Positions 1-9,379 of a stretch of 64,000 bases of DNA are shown in pieces. Below the pieces are notes generated by a model, which saw nothing but the letters and a program-made list of their open reading frames with translations, was not told the origin of the DNA and ran no database searches. A program made the position numbers and the translations under genes. The stretch is from Adiantum capillus-veneris (taxonomy: Eukaryota; Streptophyta; Polypodiopsida; Polypodiales; Pteridaceae), in assembly GCA_014529385.2 (NCBI GenBank), contig CM043951.1:109532469-109596468 (forward strand). The letters run 5' to 3'. How positions within the stretch are numbered: the first letter of the stretch is position 1; every line of letters begins with the position of its first letter.

Positions 1-690
1 AGTGATAGCCTTCTGACATGTGTCCCCCTTTCCCCTTTTGTGAGAGCTTTAGATAATTAAATAATTAAACTAAACTCTCATTGGACCCCTTTGCCTCCTG
101 GCCAATAGGAATCAGGCAAGCCATAGGGCTCCTGAATGCTCATTGGACCCCTTGGGAGACTGCCCAATAGTCTTCTAGGACACTTAATTCTTATTGGTTT
201 CTTTTATTAAATGTTTTTAAATTAATTAAACTAGATTTACTCTAGCCTAATTCTCATTGGTCCACTTCAAGGGTCTTCCAATAGGAATTGGGCATACCTT
301 GTGGGCATCTGGCCTAGGGAGCTGACATGTGTCCCTCATTCCCTTTGTGTAAAGGGAGCCTGTGTGTGTGTGTGTGTGGCTTTCTCTCTCATCCCCTAGC
401 TTTGGGGCTCGCCCCCTCCCATGTAGGGATGCAGAAAGACTTTTTGGGCACACACTAAGCATCCAATTTTCCCTAAGGTTGACCTTTGGACACAACCTTT
501 GAATTTTGGAACCTTAGCATTTTGGAAGTCTTAATGGGCTGAACCTTAGGGTCTTTTTAGCTCGTTGTTTCACATGGCTCTTTTTGCAGATGGTCCCCCC
601 TTTGGATCCCTATTTTCCCTCCTTTGGATCCCTACTGTGGCCGGTCTGCTAACTTAACCAATATTCTAGCTTTTTCTCCCTTGGCACTTC
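1..690. repeat. Non-coding DNA with diverged internal repeats
   Basis: No gene is visible. The stretch beginning GACATGTGTCCC near 15 recurs near 323, about 308 bp later. The phrase CTCATTGGACCCCTT followed by CCAATAG recurs, with changes, near 79, 138 and 261. The layout looks like an old tandem or LTR-type repeat. A (TG)n run lies at 361-378. The element it belongs to extends beyond the left edge of the window. Confidence 0.4.
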
Positions 691-695
691 CCCAC

Positions 696-758
696 ATTAA
701 ATGATCAGTTTAATATGAGAAAATCATTTAGGAGAATTAGATATTGATTATTATGACA
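696..758 (+). repeat. 63-bp repeat end ending TTATTATGACA
   Basis: These 63 bases match 52306-52368 at all but a handful of positions, whereas the sequence to the left of each copy is unrelated. Both copies end in TTATGACA, as an LTR would (CA end). Each holds TAAATGAY and ATCATTTA about 20 bp apart, which can pair as a hairpin. The copy at 52.3 kb ends an insertion in a gypsy element, so this is probably the end of a related insertion that starts off-window or has diverged. Confidence 0.5.
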
Positions 759-1262
759 CATTTATTGCTCTAGTTGAAGTTTGCTTATCATAAGTTAAAG
801 CAAGTTTGCGATTAGGTTTAGTCTCTTCATGTATAATTCAGGTTCTCAACCTTGAACAATGATTATGGTGAGGTTGTTTACTGATACGAGAAGATAACAA
901 GTCGAGGACTTAAACTTGGCTGATGAGTTACGTCAGCCAGTTACTTTCATAGAAAGTGAAAAGAGGTACTCTTTCAGGTACATCTTAGTTGTGATAACTA
1001 ACATACTCAAGTGATTTCTAAATGGAGTCTACACACTATGTTGTATATGAGCCAGTTACACATGACTATTGCAAAGGGACAACAATGTGGAAAATCAAGA
1101 TGTTACTCTTGATTTCCATTGGACCTCCTACTGAGACGTGTTACGATCAAACAAACAGCTAGATCCATGAGGGATGCAACTATAGAAAACATTATTGTCA
1201 CTTATGAAGATATCACCACTTTTGTTTTTGAGGACCAAAATACTTCTCCAAGGGGGGAGTAA
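759..1262 (+). pseudogene. 3' end of gypsy-like pol with polypurine tract
   Basis: Only the last part is readable. An open frame over about 1170-1259 ends TYEDITTFVFEDQNTSPRGE and stops at TAA 1260-1262. The same tail motif (ED-I-TT/HH-x-x-F-x-D-x-N-x-S) is found in frame just before the LTRs at 30816 (+) and 31430 (minus), so it marks the pol C-terminus of one family. The purine run at 1251-1259 is the likely polypurine tract. Upstream of about 1150 the frame is lost. Confidence 0.5.
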
Positions 1263-1500
1263 TGTAATGCCAAGGGAAAACCCAAGGGAGGCCAAGGACC
1301 GGGGCCAAGGGTTGGCTGCCAATGGAGATGGGATCCTAGGGGCAAGGCCTATAAAGGGAGGTTGGGTGGAGGATCAAGGCAAGGGCAGTTTCGGGTTTCT
1401 TACAAGTAGCGCTACCTAAAGATTAATATAGCATAGTGTTGAAATTTTCTTGGCTATTGGGTAGCGCTACAGAGAAGAAAAGCAGGAGCACTAGATAGAG
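1263..1500 (+). mobile_element. Start of gypsy-type LTR (right end not defined)
   Basis: The LTR begins TGTAATGCC directly after the polypurine tract. A TATA box (TATAAA, 1350-1355) lies about 90 bp in, as in the related short LTRs at 28038 and 30816. The phrase GGTAGCGCTAC or its variant occurs at about 1408 and 1461. No second copy is in the window, so the end at 1500 is arbitrary. Confidence 0.4.
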
Positions 1501-2925
1501 AAGGAGTCGTAGCAAGAACAAGAAGAAGTGTGTGTGTTTCCCACACAGACGCCCACACACTCGATTCGACAAGTGTGTGTGTCACCACACGCATAGACAC
1601 ACACACACCTTCGGCATTGGCAAGAAGAGAAAAGGGGGACGATCGGCATCAGCAAGCAGGAAGAGAAGCGAGAGTAGAGAGAGAAAGATCTCAATCAGTT
1701 TTCCTCTAAGTATCGGCATCGGGAAGAGAGAAGAGGGGCTGATTTTGACATGAATACAGATCATCCCGAGGTTTCTCTTCTCTCACACATACGCTCTTGG
1801 AATCGGCTTTCTCAGCTTCAACATCCTCGACATTGGATCTCTAGTTTTTGGCATTGGCTTTCGTGTTTTGACATCGACATCCGCATTGGCTTTGGCGGTT
1901 TCGACATCGGCATTGACGAGCAGTTCTTGACACATATAGGATCAGACAAAGATGTATGTCTTATGTGGTTCAAAGATTGACTTTCTCTGAGTGTTTTTCC
2001 ATAGCCATGTTGGCTTACACGTATAGGTGGAGATAGGCTCCCAAAGCTTGTTTTCTATAAGATTTCTCCTCTTCTCTGCAATCTTCAAAGATTTGTTTCT
2101 GCCATACTAGTTATGGCACATGTATGGCTTCTGTGAGTGCATGTTTGGTCTAGTTGGCTATTTTTTGACAGAATCATGCTATAATGGGACTCTTATGCGA
2201 TGTCTTATGCATCATTAGCACTCGTGGTGCTACTGTGCTCTGCCAAGAGCGGTTTTCTCTCACCGCATGAGCACTTGGATCTTCTTTTTGTGCCTATTTG
2301 TGTGCCATTTTGATACAATAGCAAAAACTTTCATCACATGTATATTGAGCTGCAGATATTACCTTATGGTACGACATTGTGGAGACATTTTTTGTCTTGT
2401 TCTTGGCGGTTACCTGGCCATTTTTGAGACTCGGTCTGGAAGAGCCCTTTCTGAGACTGTGGCTAGTTTTTGAGTTTGCATAGCCTTTTGTGAGGGTCGT
2501 TGTGTAAGTTTTTTGAAGCCGAGCATATGGGTCGGGTTACCCACTGTGAGATGGATTAGGTTGTTGAAGATCCCCTTCGTGCCCTCACCATAGGTTATGT
2601 ATAGACGGCTATAGGTGCTTTGACACTGAATTGGCAGTCATTCATCGACAGTTTATTTGAGCAGTTCATGTCAGTCCATGCCCAATGATTATAATTTGTT
2701 GGTGTATAAGTTATTTTTGGTCTGGTTTTCCTTGAGATTTTGATCTCTAAACAAAGGATATTTTGCCAGATTGTTTCCAGGAGTCCCTCATATGCGTTCT
2801 TGGCATATTTGGTTGTTCTCACAATGATTTTGTTGTATATTGTCTTGAGGTTTTTCTCTTGTTATAGGGGAAACTCTGTCAAAATTCTCCCAAAAATTTT
2901 GCCTTAAGTTTTTGGTCACATTATT
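1501..2925. other. Non-coding; CA/GT-rich then AT-rich leader
   Basis: At 1515-1610 short GTGTGTGTG and CACACAC runs alternate and could fold into hairpins. From 1610 to 1930 the words GGCATTGGC and GACATCGGC recur. Short ORFs here are low complexity and I do not accept them. The segment 2770-2905, including GGGGAAACTCTGTCA at 2858-2872, is a diverged relative of the repeat at 19440-19720. It probably serves as the leader of the copia element that follows. Confidence 0.4.
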
Positions 2926-2932
2926 TTGAATT

Positions 2933-3640
2933 ATGGCTACAGTAGTGCTTTGGACAAGGAAGAGTACTACATCAAAAAGTTTGATGGCACAAAATTTGCA
3001 ATTTGGAAGCAGCGTATGCAAGATGCATTGATCAATAAGGGATTGATAACACCTTTGCGTGAGAGAAAAGAGAATGCATACACCAATGATCAGTGGGGGA
3101 AGATTTTAATGAGTGCGATATGGTGACCATTCGCTTACACCTTGGCGAAGATGCTTTATGTACAACATGGGATGGAAAAAGTGCATCAAGGTTTTTCTTA
3201 TAAAGAAACTTATGCACATGAATATGAAAGAAGGTTGCATCATTAGCTCTCATATGAATGAGTTCAACAATTTTTTTTCATAGCTTACTTTGAAAGATCA
3301 AGGCCATCTCTTTGCTATGTTTGCTACCATCGTCATGTGACACGTTTAATACATCCATAAGTAACTCTGTCCTTAAGGGCAAGCTTGTTTTCAATGATGT
3401 TACTAGCACATTTCTCAATGAGGATATTAAACACCAGTATTTTAATGCGAGTGGGCATGGTGATGCGTATATGGCTAGAAGCAACCGTGACAAGCCAAGG
3501 CAGTGTGGTCGTAGTCGCGAATCACAGGAACAATTGTATCAAGAGTCGTTATAGAGACATGAACAATATTGAATGTTATCAATTCCATAAAAAGGGACAT
3601 GTGAAGAAGGATTGATGTGCATTATAGCATGAGAAAGGCA
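2933..3640 (+). pseudogene. gag: Ty1/copia Gag remnant
   Basis: The translation carries KKFDGTKFAIWKQRMQDAL, the typical N-terminal block of copia Gag (particle-forming nucleocapsid precursor). The frame is stopped by TGA at 3124-3126 and continues in other frames. A CCHC zinc knuckle is recognisable at 3571-3618, but the second Cys is Phe and the last Cys falls after a TGA, so it cannot bind zinc normally. The start near 2934 is approximate because an indel separates the first ATG from the conserved frame. It is the first part of one decayed element running to the LTR at 6866. The protein is non-functional. Confidence 0.75.
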
Positions 3641-3779
3641 AAGAAAAGGCAAAGTCTCACACACCTAAGAGCACTATGAAGATAGAAGAACTGATTGTTG
3701 AGTCTCCTTCTATTGAGACTGTTCATGATGTACTAAAGCCATTAGATGTATTGATCTTCACCCCAAATTTGAGTCCTGA

Positions 3780-5080
3780 TGCATTGTTAGCTCTTGATGA
3801 GTTTTATGCTTAGAATTGGATAGTGGACTTAGGTGTCCTAGTTTTCATGTGACTCCTCATAAGGAGTGGTTATCCACATATACTACTATACATGGTACAG
3901 TGTTGTTGGAGAATTCTTATGGGCTTGAAATATGTGGTATTAGGGCCGCAAAAATTTGTATGCGGAATGGCACCGAGATTATGTTGCAGAATGTTAGACA
4001 TGTACCCAAATTGACAAAGAGTTTGTTGTTTGCTGGGCAATTAGACGATTTGGGTTACACTACTATTTTTGCACATGGTTCTTGTCTAATAAAGAAAGGA
4101 AACCTGGTCATGCTTAAAAGCCAAAAGTCTAGCTCATTGTATTCACTCTATGTCTCTTCAGTGAAAGAGCATTTTATTTGTGTAGCCAAGATGCCGTCTA
4201 TAGAGTTGTGGCATAGCCGGCTAGGACATACTAGTCAGAAAGGAATGAAGGTATTGCAACGTTCTGGTTATATGCTTGTGTTAGATTACTCTGAATTTTC
4301 TTTATGTGAGCATTGCATTTATGGAAAATAGATTAGGTTGACCTCAGCACCTTTAGACAAGGAATTCGGAAGTCCTCTAGATCTTGCTCATAACGACTTA
4401 TACAGACCTATGCCTATTAAGTCTCTAGGGGGGGCATTCTACTTCCTAACATTCATAGATGACTCTATTAGTAAGGTCTGCGTTTATCTCTTGAAGCAAA
4501 AAAGATAAGTCTTTATTAGTGTCTTTTAGAATCTCTTAACAATGGTAGGAAAACCACTCAAGTAGAAATCTTAAAGCTTTGTGAACTAACAATGGAGGTG
4601 AGTACATCTCCTATGAGTTCAAAGACTTTTTTAGTAAACAAGGCATTAGAAGATAGTTCACCATGCCTTACACACCCTCTTAGAACGGTGTGGCAGAATG
4701 ATGAATAGGACTATCTAGGAAGGGGTCACTTCTATGTTGTCTACGGTCACTTTATCTCAAGAGTTTTGGGGGAATGTTGTTATGATGGTTGTTTACTTGA
4801 TAAACCAGTAACCTAGTACACCATTGAAGTATAAGATTTCACAGAAGATGTGGATGGACAAACAACCTAATTACGATTGACTACGTGTATTTGAGTATGA
4901 GACATTCTCGCATGTGCCCAAAGAGCTTAGACAAAAGTTGGATCCCAAATCACACAAGTGCATCTTCATTGGATATGATGTAGACAGAGAGATGGAATAT
5001 TTTCTATGGCACCCGGAATCTAAGAAGGTTATACACAGTTCACAGGTAATATTCAACAAGTCTAAGATGCATAGATAGCC
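3780..5080 (+). pseudogene. pol: Ty1/copia protease and integrase remnant
   Basis: The aspartic protease start (expected W-I-V-D-S-G) lies at 3818-3850, but substitutions and a frame change destroy the DSG triad. The 171-aa ORF at 3816-4331 covers the rest of the protease and the pre-integrase zinc domain (LWHSRLGHTSQKGM, then CEHCIYGK). The integrase core follows with PLDLAHNDLYRPMPIKSLGG and the second Asp region FLTFIDDS, then NNGGEY at about 4590. Stops occur at 4506, about 4650 and later. This is the standard copia order, and the element is dead. Confidence 0.75.
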
Positions 5081-5109
5081 AGTGAAAGAAATTGAATATC
5101 ACAAAGTAA

Positions 5110-5925
5110 GGTTTGAGGATATTATCTCACCACCACTTAGACAGAATGTTGGACGTGCTAGTGATGCACCTTCCACTAGTACACAAACAAATGTTGATCC
5201 AGAGAGGGTGGAATCTAAAAGCTAGGCACTTAGAAGATCTACTCGTGTATCTCATGCACGTGAGCGTTTTGAGCCAAGGTTGTACTATTTGTTAGTAATT
5301 GAGTGCGGTGATCCCACTTGCTATAAAGAAGTTATTCGGATGGAAGATAGCGTGCAATGAGAGCAAGCTATGCAATTTAAGTATAAATCAATTTTAGTCA
5401 ATAAAACTTAGGAATTGATAGAGTTACCAGAGGGTAAACAAGCATTGCCTTGCAAATGGGTGTACAACAAGAAGTGCACAATAGAAGATCCCGAGCCTAA
5501 GTATAAGGCTAGATTGGTTGCTAAAGAATTCAAGAAGAACAAAGACATACATTTTGATGAGCTCTTTTCTCCAATGGTCAAAATGACTACACTGTGTTTT
5601 GTGATTGGTTTAGCAGCCATAGAGAACGTCGATTGGTCTAAATGGATGTGAAGACATCGTTTCTTCACAGGGATCTTGAAGAAGATGTCTACATGAAGCA
5701 ACCAAAAGGTTTTGAGATAAATCCTATGAAGCCAACAAGGGCAAAACCGGTGTGTAAGCTCAACTTTCTATGGACTAAAGCAAGTATCAAGGCTAGGTAC
5801 ATCAAGTTTGATGATTACATTCAATCCCAGGTTTATGGAGCCAAGAGGATCATTGCTCGTACACAAGGAGCCGAGAAGTCCAAAGATGAGATTGCACTTC
5901 TCAAGGATGCCTTAAGCAAGTAATC
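5110..5925 (+). pseudogene. pol: Ty1/copia reverse transcriptase remnant
   Basis: The ORF at 5415-5651 holds LPEGKQALPCKWVYNKK and YKARLVAKEF, the classic N-terminal copia RT block. The frame slips at about 5640 and resumes as MDVKTSFLHRDLEEDVYMKQ (5642-5701). After that the usual stretch with the catalytic YVDDM motif is missing or unrecognisable; the sequence jumps to unrelated residues and then to the RNase H region. Beyond the frameshifts, this suggests an internal deletion of the RT palm. It lies between integrase and RNase H as expected for copia. Confidence 0.75.
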
Positions 5926-5931
5926 TAATTC

Positions 5932-6745
5932 ATGAAAGATTTGGGTGATGCACATCATTTTCTTAGTATGTGTGGAGTACTTGAACTATCACAGGAAGAG
6001 TATATTCACAAGGTCTTGCAACATTTTAACATGCAAAGGGGAAAAGCATTGAGCACCCCAATGGCTGCATATGTAAAACTTAGCAAGAATGATTGCCCAA
6101 ATCATATGGTGAAAAGACAGAGATGAAAAAGGTTCCATATTCTTTGGCAATGATTGGCAGACTCATGTACACCATGGTTAACATGCGGCCAGACATTGCA
6201 TTTGTAGTGGAAGTTGTCAGCAGATATATGGAAAACCTAGGTAGAAAGCATTGGGAAGCAATGAAGCATGTGTTGAGACACCTTGAAAGTACAACCAGCA
6301 AGTGCTTACGCTGTGGGAACAGTGATGCATCCATAGTTGGGTACACTGATTATGCGGGCTATGTGGACACTAGGAGATCCACATCTGGCTACATTTTCAT
6401 GTTTGCTAGAGCATAAATCTCTTGGAGATCATGTCTCCAAAATTGCACTTCGTCTTCCACCACTAAGGCTGAGTATGTTGCAGTTTTCGGTGCCAACAAG
6501 GAAGCTGTGTGGTTATCTTGTCTATTGTGAGACCTTGGATACACCAGACTCCATTGTTACATTGTGATAGCTAGAGTGCGATTGCGCTAGAAAAGGACCC
6601 CGTGTTTCATTCTAAATTAAAACACATCGAGGTCAAGTATCATGTGATATGGGATATTTTGGCTAGCAAAAAAAATGAGTTAGCCAAAGTCCACACGGAT
6701 GAGAACCCAACGGATGCTTTCACAAAGAGCCTATCCGCATAGCGG
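5932..6745 (+). pseudogene. pol: Ty1/copia RT C-terminus and RNase H remnant
   Basis: MKDLGDAHHFLSM begins the connection domain at 5932. RPDIAFVVEVVSRYMENLG and HWEAMKHVLRHL at 6190-6290 are the usual pre-RNase H block. YTDYAGYVDTRRSTSGYIF (6343-6402) and KAEYVAVFGANKEAVWL (6469-6520) are the RNase H active-site regions. At least two frameshifts and several stops interrupt it. Downstream AFTKSLS-like residues at 6716-6733 precede the polypurine tract, as in intact copia elements. Confidence 0.8.
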
Positions 6746-6854
6746 TTTGCACTTTGCATAGGGATGATGGGCGTAGGATGAAGCTATGGACATGCTTCAC
6801 ACTTGTATAGTTGTACATACTAACCCTTACACTCATAGGGCAATGTTGGCCTTC

Positions 6855-7125
6855 AAGTGGGAGATTGTTGGGTTTCAGGCCAAATGACGCCCACCCATCT
6901 ACTAACACTTATCTTATTCTTTCTTATACAAAAAGAATAAGAATAGTGAGAAGTTACTCACTTAGAGCTGCACCACACCTCGTGTACTACTGCATTGCAC
7001 ACTCCACGCACGCTCACAAAAAATGGCCCATTAGTGGAGATAACGAGGTGATGTCTGAGGAGATCTAGAGGTAGAGGAGTGAGAAGGGGGAGGCGGATGA
7101 TGTGGAGGCCAAGCCTCCCAATTAG

Positions 7126-7167
<42 letters not shown>

Positions 7168-7228
7168 GCAGAGCAGAGGTAGGGATGTTTCAGAAGGCAC
7201 GGGCGAATAGAATCTCTTCTTCTTCTTC

Positions 7229-7271
<43 letters not shown>

Positions 7272-7328
7272 CCGTAGAGTGGAGGTAGGGATGATTCAAA
7301 AGGAATATGCGAATAGAATCTCCCCCCC

Positions 7329-7389
<61 letters not shown>

Positions 7390-7400
7390 GCATCCTTCCT
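6855..7400 (+). mobile_element. Polypurine tract and 3' LTR of the decayed copia
   Basis: AAGTGGGAGA at 6855-6864 is a typical copia polypurine tract. The LTR begins TGTTGGGTTTCAGG at 6866. No matching 5' LTR is seen upstream, so the element is incomplete. The LTR runs into three CT microsatellites, and its right end is not defined. Confidence 0.6.
7129..7388 (+). repeat. Three CT microsatellites plus a C18 tract
   Basis: (CT)n runs occupy 7129-7164, 7232-7268 and 7340-7388. An 18-C run lies at 7322-7339. The sequence between the first two runs resembles that between the second and third (GTAGAGTGGAGGTAGGGATG-type words), so the unit was duplicated. Minus-strand ORFs of Arg-Glu repeats here are artefacts. 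Confidence 0.9.
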
Positions 7401-8280
7401 CGACACATGCATAGTGGAGATGATGTGGGGGAACTGCTCTTTAGGTACAAGTCCATGAACGACGGGGGAAGCTTAGGTGCAAGCTCGCAAGGAAAGCAGA
7501 TTTGTAGTCTCACAAGGACACTCGAGAGGCAGGGAAGAGCAACACGCAAGTGGGAAAAGGTTTTGGTGACACGAGCATGAGGTGAGGGCTAGGTGATGAG
7601 GACAAAGGAAACCTTGAAGACATATTTTAATTAATGTATTTTATTTTAAGGGAGCCAATAGGAGCCACTTTTGAAAAATAGATAATACAATTTTATATTA
7701 AAACATAACAAAAATTCCATATGATTGTAGGCACTTATCTAAACTTACTTTCCCTCGTCCCTTCTTAACTTAGGAGGCCTTCGTGCCTCTTCACCTTTTT
7801 TTACAACCATAAAAAATAGTCACTAACAAAGTAACCAAAAGAAGAATTCAATTGTTCAAATGAAAAGACATGTCCAATCGATATTGAAAACGATAAAATT
7901 TTGAACATTGGTGGCATGTTCCTTTTTTGGGTTGGGGGTTGCGAGGGAGGGGGGGGGGGGGGGGGAGGGGGCTCACGAACATGAGTATATTATATTAGAA
8001 ACCCAAAATAATCACAATACTAGTCATGCACATAACGAGCCATAACGTCTTTCAGCAAACATTAGTACATCAGTTCAGAAATAGATTCTTACCCATGCAG
8101 TTCCGACAATGCTGTAGTCACCACATTGTCCCACTCTTCACATTTTCTCCTTTTCCCAATGACAATACTCGCTACCTTGGTTTCTTGAATAATCTTTATA
8201 AACCTTGCTGTTTCAATGCGATTCTCAAAAAGTTGACCGTTATTGGCCTTCTAGGCGTGTTTGAAGTAACATAACCTAAC
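7400..8280. other. Non-coding stretch with a G17 run
   Basis: AT-rich DNA with no gene. A G-run at 7949-7965 is followed by AGGGGG. The small ORF at 8026-8274 has no recognisable domain. Confidence 0.4.
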
Positions 8281-8300
8281 AATTTGTGTACTAATGAGAA

Positions 8301-8330
8301 GTGTTTGGCATGTTTTAACATGCCAAACAC
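8301..8330. repeat. 30-bp perfect palindrome
   Basis: GTGTTTGGCATGTT and AACATGCCAAACAC are separated by two T. The block GGCATGTTTT(A/C)ACATGCC followed by AAACACTAGAG(T/G)AGCAATT recurs at 9370-9415. Before the retroposon at 8401 inserted, the two copies lay about 80 bp apart as a tandem of hairpins. Confidence 0.75.
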
Positions 8331-8384
8331 TAGAGTAGCAATTTGCATTCAAGAATTTGTGCTCCAGTACCAATCTTCCTTCTC

Positions 8385-8400
8385 GTCAAAGGCATGTTTT
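8385..8400. repeat. Target-site duplication, left copy
   Basis: GTCAAAGGCATGTTTT here is identical to 9364-9379. It borders the poly(T) end of the inserted sequence. Confidence 0.8.
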
Positions 8401-9363
8401 TTTTTTTTTTTGCAAAACCCACTCTGTGTGGGTGAGTATATATATTATTATACTCACCCACTCTGTGTGGGTGAGTATATATATTATATAATCACAAAAT
8501 TACATTAGAAAGCTTGCTCAAACGAGCCAAGCCGTCACAACAACCATGAGTTCATAATCATTGTAACCGACCTACAAAAGTCCTAAGAGGTTGCCACGAG
8601 GGGCAATTAGAAGGCCCCTCACTTGGATGATGAGCGGAGCCACCCCGTTACGCCCATAAGCAAGGAGACCTGGGGAGCCACCATCGATTTCCACGAAAAG
8701 CTGTCCCAACCACAAACCAGGCTACCACCGAGAAGGGAAAGCCCGAAGTAAGAGAATAAGACCGTAAGCTGGGTGGAGCCATATCAACTCCATCACCGAC
8801 TCGGAAGGACTAGCTGCAAGATTAAAAAAAGACGACTGAAACATCTAGCCGCACGCAGACAAGGTCCGTCGACCTGTGCGCCATCGGAGTAGCAGGTCAT
8901 CGAACCACAAGTACATATGAGAACGGGCCATGAGGGGGCCTCACCCCAGAAAATGCTACATCCTAGTGCCATTGCAGACACCAAAACCTACACCTTCCGC
9001 GCCCACCCAAGGAGCGAACCAAACATGCTAGGCCACCCTTTTCCACAACCAAGCGGAGGGGAGGGCAACAATACCCTCATGGAAAAAATAAGGGGAGCAA
9101 AGAAGGGGGCAAGGCAAACTTGAGGGAGGTTCAGCCGGGAGCCCCTCCTCGGGGCGAGCCCTTGACCCTCCAACATCGCGCCCACTCCGCAAGTTGCCAC
9201 CAGCCGTGCGGTTGCACCAGGATGAGGGAAGTCCCTACCGCAGAACGCCCCTTGAGCCTCCATGCTCAGGCATCTCGTAGGCAGATTGCACGTAGTTCGA
9301 GGTGCGGAGCCCCCCTACCTCGCAAACCCTAGCAAGAGTTTGTTAACATCCTGCACCTTAAGG
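8401..9363 (-). mobile_element. Poly(A) retroposon (LINE or SINE-like), minus strand
   Basis: A 963-bp insert is bounded by perfect 16-bp target-site duplications. On the minus strand it ends in a poly(A) tail (T-run 8401-8411 on the + strand), the hallmark of target-primed reverse transcription. Just before the tail are two 39-bp tandem units (8418-8487) that form hairpins. The body is GC-richer than its surroundings. I see no RT or endonuclease motif in any frame, so it is either a 5'-truncated LINE, a long SINE, or a retrotransposed transcript. The perfect duplications imply a fairly recent insertion. Confidence 0.7.
8418..8487. repeat. 39-bp tandem units with hairpin in retroposon tail
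   Basis: CCCACTCTGTGTGGGTGAG followed by TATATATATTAT occurs at 8418 and again at 8457. GTGGGTGAGTATA (8429-8441) pairs with TATACTCACCCAC (8450-8462), a perfect 13-bp stem. In the retroposon RNA this would be a stable 3' structure directly upstream of the poly(A). Confidence 0.8.
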
Positions 9364-9379
9364 GTCAAAGGCATGTTTT
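9364..9379. repeat. Target-site duplication, right copy
   Basis: Identical to 8385-8400; it marks the 5' end of the minus-strand retroposon. Confidence 0.8.

Noticed and set aside
6958-7549. 113- and 119-codon minus ORFs rich in Arg-Glu
   Set aside because: Translations of CT microsatellites; no domain outside the repeats.
9120-9332. GC-rich ORFs in the 8.4-9.4 kb insert as a host gene
   Set aside because: Overlapping short frames on both strands inside a poly(A) retroposon; none has a domain.
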